This document shows, in pieces, positions 28,800-40,600 of a stretch of 64,000 bases of DNA. The DNA is taken from positions 819,850-883,849 of the forward strand of contig NZ_JAJNCL010000002.1 in the NCBI RefSeq assembly GCF_021025955.1, in the 5' to 3' direction. Every line of letters starts with the position of its first letter. The first letter of the stretch is position 1. A program made the translations under genes and the position numbers. The notes under the pieces were generated by a model. The model was not told where the DNA came from, did not search any database, and saw nothing but the letters and a program-made list of their open reading frames with translations. This DNA comes from Rhodococcus qingshengii (GTDB lineage: Bacteria > Actinomycetota > Actinomycetes > Mycobacteriales > Mycobacteriaceae).

Positions 28800-30145
28800 C
28801 TCCCGTACCTGGTCAAGAACAGCGCTTCCGCGAAAGCGAGATTCTCGATCTCCGACGGGTCGACGCTTTCGTCAGGTGCATGAATGCGGCACTGCGGTTC
28901 CTCGACGCCGATCAATGCGATCTCGGCGTCGGGGAACTGCTCGGCCAGTGCACTGCACAGCGGTATCGATCCGCCTTGGCCGGCAAATCCCACTTCGCGG
29001 CCGTAGGCATCGGTGAGCGCGGACTTCAGCTGCGCGAAACCTGCCCCCTCCGTCGAGGACGAGAACGGCGATCCCGTCGATTCCGGTACGACCTCGATGT
29101 GGACGCCCCACGGCGCCGCTGCCAGGAGGTGGTCGGTCAACAACTTCTGTGCCTGCGCCGGATCCGTGCCGGGCGGGACGCGAAGATTCAGGCGTGCGGA
29201 CGCGCGTGGCGTGATCGCCGCCGCCGAGCCCACGACCGGCGAGCAGTCGATACCCAGAATGGTCAGCGCCGGCCGAGCCCACACCTGCTCGGCGACCGAA
29301 CCGGAACCGGTCAGCTGCACACCGTCGAGTACTCCCGCATCGGAGCGGAACTGATCGTCGTCGTAGCTGACCCCGGCCCATTCCTGGTCGTTGGTCAAGC
29401 CTTCGACTGTGGTGTTTCCGGCGCTGTCGTGCAACGTCGACAGAATGTGCACCAGCGCGGTGATCGCATCGGGCGCCGGCCCACCGAAGACACCGGAGTG
29501 AATCTCACCCTCGAGCGTCGACACGTGGACCACCACGTTGGCGATCCCGCGTAGTGACGTCGTGATCGTCGGCTCCCCGACCTCCGTGTTGCCGGTATCG
29601 GCGATCAGGATCATGTCTGCCGCGAAGAGTTCCGGCCGCTCGCGCACCAGATCCTCGAGACCGCCGGTGCCCATCTCCTCCGAACCCTCGGCGACGATCG
29701 TCAGATGCGCGCTCGGATCCACACCGGCAGCGGCAAGCGCTCGCAGCGCCGTCAAATGCATGACGACGTTGCCCTTGCAGTCGGAAGCACCGCGTCCGTA
29801 CCACCGTCCGTCGCGCTCGGTGAGCGTGAAAGGCGGCGAGCCCCAGAGCTCTTCGTTTCCCGGCGGCTGAACGTCGTAGTGGCAGTACAGCAGAACGGTC
29901 GGGGCACCGGCCAGACCTGGTCGACGGCCGACGACCGCGGCCGAACCGTCGGAGGTCTCGATCGCTTCGATATCGGTGAAACCCTGATCACGGAAGGCCT
30001 CCAGCACCCAATGTGCCGCGGCCGCGCATTCTTCCGGCGGGTACTGCCGTGCATCGGCGACGGACTTCATCGCCACAAGTGCACTCAGATCTTCACGGGC
30101 ACGCGGCATGAGTTCACGTACCGCGGTTCGCAGTTCTTCCGTCAT
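28796..30145 (-). CDS. M20-family dipeptidase/carboxypeptidase
   Basis: 449-residue zinc peptidase. Metal motifs: L-L-Y-C-H-Y-D-V-Q-P with catalytic Asp two residues after His, Y-G-R-G-A-S-D-C-K-G supplying the bridging Asp, and E-G-S-E-E-M-G with the catalytic Glu pair. The lid domain follows with R-L-N-L-R-V-P-P-G and the last metal ligand is in I-H-A-P-D-E-S-V. The fold and length match the CNDP/ArgE-like dipeptidases (Rv2522c in M. tuberculosis by recall). No signal peptide, so cytoplasmic. The peptide substrate is unknown. Confidence 0.9.
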   Translation of the reverse strand: MTEELRTAVRELMPRAREDLSALVAMKSVADARQYPPEECAAAAHWVLEAFRDQGFTDIEAIETSDGSAAVVGRRPGLAGAPTVLLYCHYDVQPPGNEELWGSPPFTLTERDGRWYGRGASDCKGNVVMHLTALRALAAAGVDPSAHLTIVAEGSEEMGTGGLEDLVRERPELFAADMILIADTGNTEVGEPTITTSLRGIANVVVHVSTLEGEIHSGVFGGPAPDAITALVHILSTLHDSAGNTTVEGLTNDQEWAGVSYDDDQFRSDAGVLDGVQLTGSGSVAEQVWARPALTILGIDCSPVVGSAAAITPRASARLNLRVPPGTDPAQAQKLLTDHLLAAAPWGVHIEVVPESTGSPFSSSTEGAGFAQLKSALTDAYGREVGFAGQGGSIPLCSALAEQFPDAEIALIGVEEPQCRIHAPDESVDPSEIENLAFAEALFLTRYGS

Positions 30146-30375
30146 CGTCTCCCTCTCCTCGGCATCGAATCTCGGTGTGCCCGAAGAATCTCAGTCTGCC
30201 CGAATCAGATGAATGGAGTCGGCAGGATCGCCGCTGCGCCGCACCGCGCAGCAACCTCTTCGGCTACTGGACAGGTGGTCACCTAGTATCGAGTTGTGGC
30301 TACAGCATCGGGACTCGTGTGCGCGCACCTGCGCGGTGCGTTTCGACCGATCACGACCGCCGAAGTAGGTGGCCG

Positions 30376-31137
30376 ATGACACCGGATAACGCACAAGTCC
30401 CAAATTCGACAGAAAACACCGATAGCCTGGAAGATGTGCAGCCCACGACTCGTCACCGCGCGCGGCGGCGAGTCGACCCTGCACTGGAAAACCCACAAAG
30501 CCTCGAAGAACCACAGGAACTGCTGCCGCGCAAGCGTCCGACGCAAGAGCGCAGCCAGCGTAAATTCGACGCCCTCCTGGCGGCGTCACGTGAACTCCTC
30601 ACCGACGTCGGATTCGAATCGTTCACCTGTGAAGAAGTCGCGGCACGTGCTGACGTCCCGATTGGGACGCTCTACCAGTTCTTCGCGAACAAGTACGTCA
30701 TCGTCTGTGAGTTGAACCGCCAGGACCTCGTCGGGGTCCAGCACGAGCTTGCTCAGTTCGGCGGCGAAGTGCCCTCGCTCGACTGGCTGCGGTTCTTGAA
30801 CAGTTTCGTCGATCACATGGCCGGGCTGTGGACGTCTGATCCGTCGCGCCGCGAAGTCTGGCTGGCGATGCAGTCGACACCGTCCACGCGGGCCACCGGC
30901 GTCATTCACGAGAAGCAGTTCGCCGAGACTGTCGCGAAAATGCTGGGTCCGTTGACGCCGCGTACGCGGCGAGATCGTCGCCTGATGATGGCGGAAGTCC
31001 TTGTCCACGTGGTGTATTCGATGCTCAATTTCTCGGTTCAGGACGGTCAGTCGCATGCCGACGCCGTCACCGAACTGAAGAGGCTGATGATCGCGTATCT
31101 CCTTGTTGCCGAGAAGGAATCGCGCACGAAGGACTAG
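30376..31137 (+). CDS. TetR-family regulator beside the fas-acpS locus
   Basis: 253 residues from the ATG at 30376. An unusually long, hydrophilic N-terminal extension of ~60 residues precedes the HTH domain (F-T-C-E-E-V-A-A-R-A-D-V-P-I-G-T-L-Y-Q-F, then F-A-N-K-Y). The C-terminal ligand domain is helical. It is divergent from the M20 peptidase gene and convergent with acpS across a bidirectional terminator. Control of fatty acid synthesis is an attractive guess from location, but mycobacterial FasR (Rv3208) is not encoded here, so the target is open. Confidence 0.8.
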   Translation: MTPDNAQVPNSTENTDSLEDVQPTTRHRARRRVDPALENPQSLEEPQELLPRKRPTQERSQRKFDALLAASRELLTDVGFESFTCEEVAARADVPIGTLYQFFANKYVIVCELNRQDLVGVQHELAQFGGEVPSLDWLRFLNSFVDHMAGLWTSDPSRREVWLAMQSTPSTRATGVIHEKQFAETVAKMLGPLTPRTRRDRRLMMAEVLVHVVYSMLNFSVQDGQSHADAVTELKRLMIAYLLVAEKESRTKD

Positions 31138-31146
31138 TCGAACGGC

Positions 31147-31181
31147 AAAGAGCCGGTCTCCCTTTGGGAGACCGGCTCTTT
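31147..31181. terminator. bidirectional terminator between tetR and acpS
   Basis: Perfect 16-base arms (31147-31162, 31166-31181) with a TTT loop; A-rich and T-rich ends (AAAG/CTTT) make it work on both strands. Confidence 0.9.
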
Positions 31182-31195
31182 CGTGTCCGGCGGTG

Positions 31196-31594
31196 TTACT
31201 CCGGTTCGGATTCGATGACCGCGAAAGCTCCGGCCATGTCCCCGTCGTGAGTGAGTGAAATATGAATCTTCACTCCGGTGAGGTGTTTGGCCACGTCACC
31301 GCGAAGCCGGATGCCGGGGCGACCCCAGGCGTCCGAGACGACTTCGATCTGATTGTGGATCATCTCCCCCAGCACCGGCGGGCTCGCGAAGAGAGCAGTC
31401 GACCAAGCCTTGATCACTGCTTCCTTCGCTGCCCACCGCGCAGCGAAGTGTCGTGCCGGTTCGGAGCTCCGGGTAGCGGCGTCTCGACGCTCGCCCGGTG
31501 TGAAGTTGTCGAGCATTGCCGTTCCCGGCCTGTTCAATTGCTCGGCGAACTCCGACACCGTCACGAGGTCGAAGCCGATACCCAGAACTCCCAT
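31196..31594 (-). CDS. acpS: holo-[acyl-carrier-protein] synthase
   Basis: Transfers 4'-phosphopantetheine from CoA to the ACP domain of Fas. 132 residues. Magnesium ligands Asp9 (G-I-G-F-D-L) and Glu58 in the signature R-H-F-A-A-R-W-A-A-K-E-A are present. The start lies 10 bases after the fas stop, so it is co-transcribed with its substrate, the standard actinobacterial arrangement (Rv2523c-Rv2524c). Confidence 0.95.
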   Translation of the reverse strand: MGVLGIGFDLVTVSEFAEQLNRPGTAMLDNFTPGERRDAATRSSEPARHFAARWAAKEAVIKAWSTALFASPPVLGEMIHNQIEVVSDAWGRPGIRLRGDVAKHLTGVKIHISLTHDGDMAGAFAVIESEPE

Positions 31595-31604
31595 ACCGTG
31601 ATTA

Positions 31605-34600
31605 TTACTTGCAGCCGGGCAGATTCGAGCGGTACACCTGATCTGCGCCGAGTCGTGCGTCCTCGCTCAGCAGCATGTCCGCTTCGAGCTGACGCGACGC
31701 CTTGGCCGGCGTTCCGTCGGCGCCGAGGCGACGATCCGCCGGACGCTCGTAGAGGCTGTCGCCGCCGCACATCGCCTTGGTGAGGCGACGCTGTCCGTCG
31801 ATCGTCCGCTGCTGCGCCGCCGCAACATAATCCGCGCGCTTGTCGGCCGGAACCGACTCGACGAATGCCTGCGGGTGCACGACTGCGATCAGTCCGGAAA
31901 CGTGACCGAAGCCGAGGCTGGTCAACAGGCCGGCGCGCAGCGGAAGCTGCTCACCGAACTTGAGCGGCTGACGTGCCCACACGAGGTGCTCGAACTCGGC
32001 CATCTTGTCGTCGACGCAGTCGAGGCTGCGGTTCGGCGGGACGATGCCCTGGCTCAGTACCTGGCAGAGTCCGATCAGCTGGAAGGCTGCGGCACCACCC
32101 TTGGCGTGACCGGTCAGGCTCTTCTGCGAGACCACGAACATCGGCGCGCCTTCACTGCGTCCCAATGCCCCGGCGAGGCGCTCGTGCAGCTCTGCCTCGT
32201 TGGGATCGTTGGCGGCAGTGGAGGTGTCGTGCTTGGAGATCACGGCGATGTCGTCGGCGCTCACTCCGAGAGCGTTGAGCGAGAGTGCGAGCTGTGAATC
32301 CGCTCCCCCGCGTCCGGCGCCCAGTGCTCCGAGTCCCGGTGCCGGGATCGAGGTGTGGACACCGTCGGCGAACGATCCCGCCCAGGCGACCACACCGAGG
32401 ACGGGCAGACCCATCTCGAGTGCCAGGTCACCGCGAGCGAGCAGAATCGTTCCGCCACCGGCCGACTCGACGAATCCGCCGCGGCGACGATCGTTTGCCC
32501 GCGAGAAGCGGCGATCTTCGATGCCCTTGGCGTGCATGTCCTCGGTCTTGGCAGTGGCCGACATGTCACCGAAGCCGATGATGCCTTCCGTGCTCAGATC
32601 GTCGAACCCACCGGCAACAACCAACTGCGCCTTGCCGAGTCGGATCTTGTCGACGCCTTCTTCGACGGATACCGCCGCCGTGGCGCAGGCGGCGACGGGG
32701 TGAACCATCGCGCCGTAACCGCCGACGTACGACTGAACGACGTGCGCTGCAATGACGTTCGGCAGCGCTTCCTGCAGGATGTCGTTCGGGCGGTTCTCGC
32801 CGAGCAGCGTGTCGATGTACAGGCTCCTCATGGAGGTCATACCGCCCATGCCGGTGCCCTGCGTGTTGGCGACCAGGCTCGGGTGTACCCAGCGGAGCAG
32901 TTCGCTCGGAGTGAAGCCGCCCGTGAGGAAGGCGTCCACCGTCGCGACGATGTTCCAGAGACCGACGCGGTCGACCGAATCTGCCATGTCCGCGGGGATG
33001 CCCCACTTGGTGACGTCGAAGTTGGTCGGGATCTGGCCGCCGACACTACGAGTCAGCTTCATCTTGCGCGGGACGCGGATCTCGGTGCCTGCGCGGCGAG
33101 TGACCGTCCAGTCGCCGGACTCGGCGGAAACCGTCGCCGTCGTGTTCTCCGGATCGGATTCGACGAAGGCCTGAGCCTCGGCCTCACTGCCGACCACGAA
33201 GCTCAGATCCTTGTCCAGGAACACGGAGGTGAGCAGCGGAGCGGTGTTGTCGATCATCGCGCCCTCGTCGACGTAGCGACGGATGCCGCAACGCTCGACG
33301 ACCGCGTCGTGGTACTTGTCGGCGATTTCCGCCTCGGGTACCAGGTCACCGGATTCGACGTCGTACCAACCCGGCTTGGGGTCGTTCTCCCAGACGATGA
33401 GTCCGGTGTTCCACGCCAATTCGAGAACGCCTGCGGCAGAGAGCTGCTCGTCGACCTCCATCTCGAAGCGGGTACGCGAGGAACCGTAGGGTCCGAGCTC
33501 TCCGGCGCCCACGATGACCACGAGGTCCGCGGGGGTGACGTCCAGTTCGGGCCAGCTCGGAGCCTTGACCGAGTCGTCGATCCGAGCCGGCGCGGGCAGT
33601 GCCAGGATGCTGGACTCGTCCACTGCCTCGTCGACAGCTTCGGCGATCTCGGCCACCTCGGCAGCTTCCTTCGCCAAAGCACCCAGATCCAGGTTGGCCT
33701 CGGACAGTCCGCCGGTCAGGTCGACCTCGAGCGGAGCCTCTGCAGCAGCGCGACGCGACTCACGCGTTGCCGTCTTCAGCAGTTGGGTCGCCATCTCCTG
33801 GGTGGACCAGGTGCGGACGCCCGCAGCTTCGACCGCGTCGACGATCGGATCGTTGTGACCCATGAGTCCGGTTCCGCGAACCCAACCGATGACCGCGTGT
33901 GCCAATGTGACCCGCTCGGCCCAGTTGCGCTCGGCCTTCCAACGGTTGACCACGGCGATCAACGAAGCCTTGGCCTCGCCGTAAGCACCGTCGCCGCCAA
34001 ATGTTCCGCGGTTCGGCGAACCGGGCAGCACTACGTGCAGGTGCGTGTCGACGTCGCTGTCGTAACCGATCTTCGACAGACCGCCGATGAGGCGCTCCAC
34101 CGACCAGAGCAACACGCGCATTTCCATTTCGGCGCGAGCGCCGGCGTCGGAAAGTTCGCCGCCGACTCGGGGAGCTGCGAACGGGAAGAGCATCGTCGGC
34201 GTCATGGCCGGCTTGATGAGCTTCTTTGCGCCGCCTGCGTTCTCGGTGGCCTCGTTCCCGATCCAGTCGATCAGTGCGTCGACGTCGGTGTACGACGCCA
34301 TATTCGCGGGAACCACCCAGAGGGCGGCACCGGCGCGAGCGTTCTCACGGTACAGGTCGCGGTAGAAGCCGAGACGCTGACCGTCGAGTCGCGAGGTGGT
34401 CACGAATACCGTTGCGCCACCAGCAAGGAGCTTGCCTGTGACCGCTGCCGCGATGGAGCCCTTGCTGGCGCCGGTCACGACTGCGACCTCGCCTGCCCAC
34501 TCGGGTGCGTCGGACTCTGCCGTCACAGCCGCATCAGCGATGCGGGTATAGACCTCGGCGAGCGCCGTGCGGCCGGCGTCGGTCGCACGGGTTGCCCACC

Positions 34601-37600
34601 ACTTCGCCTGGGCGGCAACAGTGGAACCGGCTCCGATGAAGTTCTCGACCGAGAGGATCTCACTGCCCAGCCAGATACGCGCAAGATCCTCACGCGCACT
34701 TGCCCAGCGGTCGTCGAGCAGCACTGCCTTCTGCGCGTCGAAAGCCGGAGCAACCAAACGCGGCCAGTCGGAGCCGAGTTCAGCAGAGACCAGGTCGACC
34801 AGTTCGGTGTCCTCGACCGTCGCGACTGCTGTTTCTTCGTTCAGTCCGAGCTGCTCGAGCACCAGGCGTGCGGCCGAGGCCAGAACGCCGTTGCGACCGG
34901 TGATGTTCTCGGTGAACTCACCCAGTGCGGCTGCGTCGACGGTTCCGCCGCTTCCGCCGCCGGTAGCCGGCAACGAGACGCTGACTCCGCGAGCAGACCC
35001 GACCGAGGCAACTGCGCTGTCGATGACTGCGTCCACTGCTGCCGCGTCGGCCAGTGCGCCGGAGCTCAGGCCACCGAGGTCGCCGCCGCGGATGCTGGCG
35101 CCGTCACGGGTACCGAGAGCCACTGCTGCGGTGACGTGGTGTGCCCAGCCGTCGCCCAGTTCCCAGACCTTCTTGACGCGGTCGGCGATGTAGCCGGGAC
35201 GCTTGCCTGAGGGGCCGAAGACCTTACGCAGGTGATCGTTGATCGAATCGGAGAGCACCGGTCCGAACGGCTTGTACGTACGAGCGAGCTTGTCGACGGT
35301 TGCTCCCAAGGAGCCCATGTCGGCGTCCGCGGCACCGTCGATGGCGCCGAGAGACAGCTCGGAGCCCAGGTCGACCAAGAGCTGGTTACGACGCGAGGAG
35401 ACGCCGTCGCACAGTGCCTCGATCGTGTCGGCGGGGCCGACCTGATCGGGACGGAGCTTGGTCCACAGGCTGATCAGGACCTTCGTGGCGTCGGGCGCCT
35501 TGAAGGTGAGGTCATCCGGACGCGGTCCGCCCGAAGGTGCAGCGGGAGCAGCAGCGACCGGAGCAGCGGCTGCGGCGACCGGAGCAGCCTGCGCGGCAGG
35601 GGCTTCGATCTCGTCGTCGTCATCGACGGCCGGATCGACGTCGGTGCCGTAGACGATCGCAGCTTCACGCTCGACGTTGAGAACCTCGACCGGGTAGCCG
35701 AAGCGGCCCGGTAGCTTGAGGGTCTGCGACGCCAGGTTCGCGACGGTCGGGGCAGCGCCGAGACCGATCTCGACGAAGCGCTCGACCCCGAGTCCACCTT
35801 CGGACTCGTCGCCGAACAGCAGGTCCTGCGTCTCGATCCAGCGAACCGGGCTGGCGAACTGCCAAGCCAGCAGCTCGATCAGGATGATGCGGGACAACTC
35901 GTGAGTGCGCGTTGCGTAGCTGTCGAAGTCTGCGAGGACTTCCTGCAGCGGCTCGGACGGCACCAAGTCGGCGATTTCCTGAACGAAGTCACGACGCAGC
36001 GAGAACGGCTTCGGAACCAGGTTCGGGATGTAGCGGCCGATCAGGATGTCCGGGTCGATGTCGTGCGGGAGCAAGTCCTGCAGGCATACGCGGAAGTCCG
36101 CCACGCCGCCGCGAAGGACGGTGGAGTGGAACGGCACGTCGATGCCGGGGACCTGGATGTATGCCCGCTTGCCACCGAATTCTGCGCGGCGACGGTCGAT
36201 TTCGATCTCGAGTGCGTCGAGACCGGCTACCGAACCGGCAATGGCGTACTGGCTGCCACGCAGGTTCAGGTTGACGATTTCGAGGAACTCACCGGAAGCC
36301 TCGGCGACACCGGCAACGAAGCCCTGCACGTCGTCGTCGGAGACACCGATCTGCGACGGGCGAATCGCGGCCATGCGGTAGTCGGAGCGTCCGGCTTCGT
36401 CACGGGGAACGAGCTGGTGCATCGCGGAGCCACGCTGGAAGACGACCTCGAGAAGTGCTTCGAGCGGGAAGACCTCGGCAACAGCGGCGAGTGCGTTGTA
36501 CTCACCGACCGAGTGACCGGCCAGAAGCGAATCCTCGATGAAGGTTCCGGACTCGCGCAGCTCGGCAACCTGAGCAACACCGAGAACGGCCATGGCCACC
36601 TGGGTGAACTGTGTCAGGTGCAGGACACCGTCGGGATGCTTGTGCTCGACACCACGGGCCTTGACGGTCACCGGGTTGTCGCGCACGACAGCGAGGATCG
36701 AGAATCCGAGCGCCTTGCGGGTGTGCTTGTCGGCGCGCTCCCAGACGTCGCGCGCAGCCTTGGACCGGGCGCGGGCGTCGAGGCCCATGCCCGGGCGCTG
36801 GATGCCCTGGCCGGGGAAGGCGTAGACGGTCTTCGGCGCGGCGGTGCGGCCGGTGGCGACCATGACCAGTTCACCGTCGATGCGGCAGCCGACCTCGACG
36901 ATTTCTGCGCCCTGGTCGATGCCGACGCGGTCGACGCGGACGTCGATCTCGGCGCCGGGGCGAACCATCCCGAGGAAGCGGGCGGTCCAGGCGGTCAGGC
37001 GGCGCGGCGGAACGCGGGTTTCGGCCGGGTCGACTGCGGTGACAACCTGCTGTGCTGCGGCGGAGAGCCACATGCCGTGCACGATCGGGGTTCCGAGGCC
37101 GGCCAGCAGAGCGGCATTGTCGGACGTGTGAATCGGGTTGTGGTCACCGGAGACCTGAGCGAATGCGCCCATGCTGACCGGCGCGAGGATCTTCGCGTCA
37201 CGGCGACGACGACGCGAGGTGTCGACAGCCGCGTCGCTGATCGATCCACCGGCGCGAGCCGGGTCGACGAGTTCGCCTGCGCCGGTGCGTCCGCGGATCG
37301 CGAAACGCTCGGTCATGGTGACGACTGCGGGTGCGTCGAGGCCCTCGCCGAGCATGGCACCGACCTCGACCTTGACCTCGACGACGCGACCGAGGTCGGT
37401 GTCGAGAACCGAGGCGACCTCGGCATTGACGACGAGAATGCTTGTCTCGGAGGGCAGCTCACCGACGAAGTCGACGGTGTGGTCGAGGTGGACCAGGTCG
37501 AGCATGCCTTCGATGACGGAAAGACTGTCGAGCTTGGCTGCGCCGAGGACCGCGAAGACCGCGGGCCAGCATGCTCCGACGACGACGTCCGGAACAGCCT

Positions 37601-40600
37601 TGCCGCTGACACTGAGTGTGGTGGGCAGACCGGAACCGGTGACACCGGCATGATCGGCGATGCGATCGGGAACCCACGCGACGCTGAGGCGAGCCTTGCC
37701 GTTCTTGACTGCCGGCAATTCCTGCCCGGCAGCAACGGCCAGGAGTGCGGACATCGCACCTTCGGCGTCGGCCTCGGTGACAACCGGAGCGCCGCCATCG
37801 ATGACGGACTCGGGGATGGTGATCGTGATGTCGACGGACTTGTCTGCCACCAACGGAACCGAGAGCAGCACGTGCGAGGAATCGACGACGGTCAGGCTGG
37901 ACCCGGTGGTGCCGTGTACTGCCTTGTCGGCAGACTCTGCACTCCACTCCTCGAGGTCGCCGAGACGACGGACGGGGTTCTGGGTCAGGCGGCCGGCCCA
38001 CTGGAGGTCAGGAGCCGAGAGGACGGCGTCGAGAAGTCCGGGTGCGGAATCCTGGTGGCGACGGCTCGCAAGTGCAACCGGAGTGGTTCCGGCAGCAACC
38101 AATTCGTCGTAAGTGGCCTTCTCGAAACGATCGAGCAGGTCACCGACCGGCTCGTCGACACGGGTGATGCCGGCGACGGCAACAGTGCCGGGGATGACGC
38201 AGACCTGATCTGCGGTGTAGCGGGGATCGTGTGCCTGCCACAGGGAGTCGCTGCGCCACCAACGGCGCACGTCACCGTCGACGACGGGAACGAAGTTGAC
38301 CGGCTTGCCCGGTGTCTTGCAGAGCGAGATGAAGAACGAGACGTCTGCGGGATGCAGAACGGTCGTCGAGTAGTCCGGGTACGACGCCTGCAGTGCGCAG
38401 ATCGCAGCCTCGGGACGCTCGAGGGTCTCGGCATCGCCGAACAGTGTGGGGATGGGACCGCGGTCGACCGGGTGCAGACGCGCCTCGGCGCGCTGGAGCA
38501 TCTCGCCGAAGCGAGCACGCCAGGTGATGTCGAGCCACGGGCTCGAGGTCGCCTCGACGATGGCGTCCTGAAGATCTGCGCCGCAGTCGAATTCCTTCGC
38601 GGCGTCGATCCCGACGGTCAGCTCCAGGTAGCGGCGCAGCCACTGTGCGTACGTCATGGTCTCGACGTCGCCGAAGTACGGCTTGGCGGTGACGTCGAGG
38701 GCGGCGATGATCTCGTCGCGGCGCTCGGCCACTGCCTCGGAATCGCCGGCAACCTCGTCGAGGAGGCGTCCGGTGCGCGAAGCCGCGTTGTCGATCTCGT
38801 GGATGTCGGCACCGAGCTGGCTACGGCCCGAGGCCATTCCGCCTTCAGCAGTACCGGCACCGACCCAGTCCGGCGTACCGGGTGTGTCGACGAGAAGCTG
38901 CTTGACCTCGGGAGAGGTGGTGGCCTCGAGAGTCGCCATGGCTGCGGTGCCGACCAGGATGCCGTCGACGGGCATGGCCGGGAAACCGGCTGCGGCAGAC
39001 CAGCGGCCGGTCAGGTAATCGGCTGCGCGCTCCGGTGTTCCGATGCCGCCGCCGACGCAGATGACCAGGTTCGGACGTGTACGCAGCTCGGCGTACGTGT
39101 CGAGGAGCAGATCGTCGAGGTCTTCCCACGAGTGGTGTCCGCCGGCGCGGCCACCTTCGATGTGGACGATGACCGGGAAGTTCGGAACCTCGTTGGCGAT
39201 ACGGATCACGGAACGGATCTGCGCCACGGTGCCGGGCTTGAACGCGATGTTGGTGATGCCGATCTCGGACAGCTCGTCGATGAGGGCAACGGCCTCTTCG
39301 AGTTCCGGGATACCGGCGGTGACGATGACGCCGTCGATGGGAGCACCGGCAGTACGGGCACGCTGCACGAGACGCTTGCCACCGAGCTGCAGCTTCCACA
39401 GGTACGGGTCGAGGAACAGGGAGTTGAACTGGACCGCGCGGCCCGGCTCGAGCAGCATCTTCAGCTCTGCGACACGGTCTTCGAAGATCTCTTCGGTGAC
39501 CTGTCCACCACCGGCAAGCTCGGCCCAGTGACCGGCATTCGCTGCCGCGGCGACGATCTTGGCGTCGACCGTCGTCGGCGTCATGCCTGCGAGCAGGATG
39601 GGCGAACGACCGGTCAGCTTCGTGAACGCGGTCTCGACGCCGATGCGGCCGCCGGGAAGCGCAACGGGCTTAGGCGCGAACTCGGTCCACGAACGTGAGA
39701 CCTCAGGCGCAGCACCGGGAGTGAGCAGATTGCGGTGTCCGCCGCGGGTGGCTGCGGCAATGATGCCGATGCCCTGTCCACGCAGCGAAGAGGACGTCAT
39801 ACGGGTCAGCTGATCGCTGGGTCCGAGATCGAGAATCCACTTGGCGCCGGCGGAGATTGCGCCGTCGACAGCCTCGACCCAGTCGACCGGATCAACGAGG
39901 ACACCCTGCGCAAGTTCGCGCGCACGGTCCGCGTCGAGACCGCAACGGGTCGCCCAGCTGCCGACGAGTTCGACGGCCTCGGCCAATGCGGGGTGGTGGA
40001 AGCCGATTTCGGTGTCGAGCGGATCGAAGGACGGTGCGAAGACGGAACCGCCACGCTTCTTACCCTCACGCTCGCGGGCTTCTTCGGCTTCGATCTGCTC
40101 ACAGCGCTCTTGCACGCGTGCCAACTGAGCGGGCGGCCCGGCAAGGACGACACGGCGACGGCCGTTGCGGATGGCGAGGACAGCTGCACGCTCGGGAGCA
40201 ACACCCTCGGCAAGCTCGGCGACGATGGCAGCAAGGCGCTCGGGATCGACGCCCGAGACCGCAACCATCGGCTTCGCGGAAGCGCCGGCGATGACGCCGC
40301 GGCGACGGCCGACCAGGCTGGCAGCAGCACCGACGAGCTGTGCGACGGCGAGGAGCTCACCGTCGTCGTTGCCCTGTGCGGCTACGGCAGCCGTGGCCAG
40401 AAGGCCCTGCGAGTGGCCGATGACGGCAGCAGGCGGGTTGCCGGCCACATCCAGACCCTGAGCGGAGAGGGCACGCAACGCCGCAAGCTGCGTGAGGAAG
40501 ACACCGGGTAGCGACACCGGAGCTGCGGTGAGCGCTGCAGCGGAAGGTCCCGCCGACTTCTCACCTTCTTCTTCGTCGACGATCTCGGCTTCGAGCATCC

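Noticed and set aside
35901..39698. 1265-codon open frame antisense to fas
   Set aside because: Low-complexity Asp/Arg/Val-rich translation typical of antisense frames in C-ended codon genes; fas domains cover the whole stretch.
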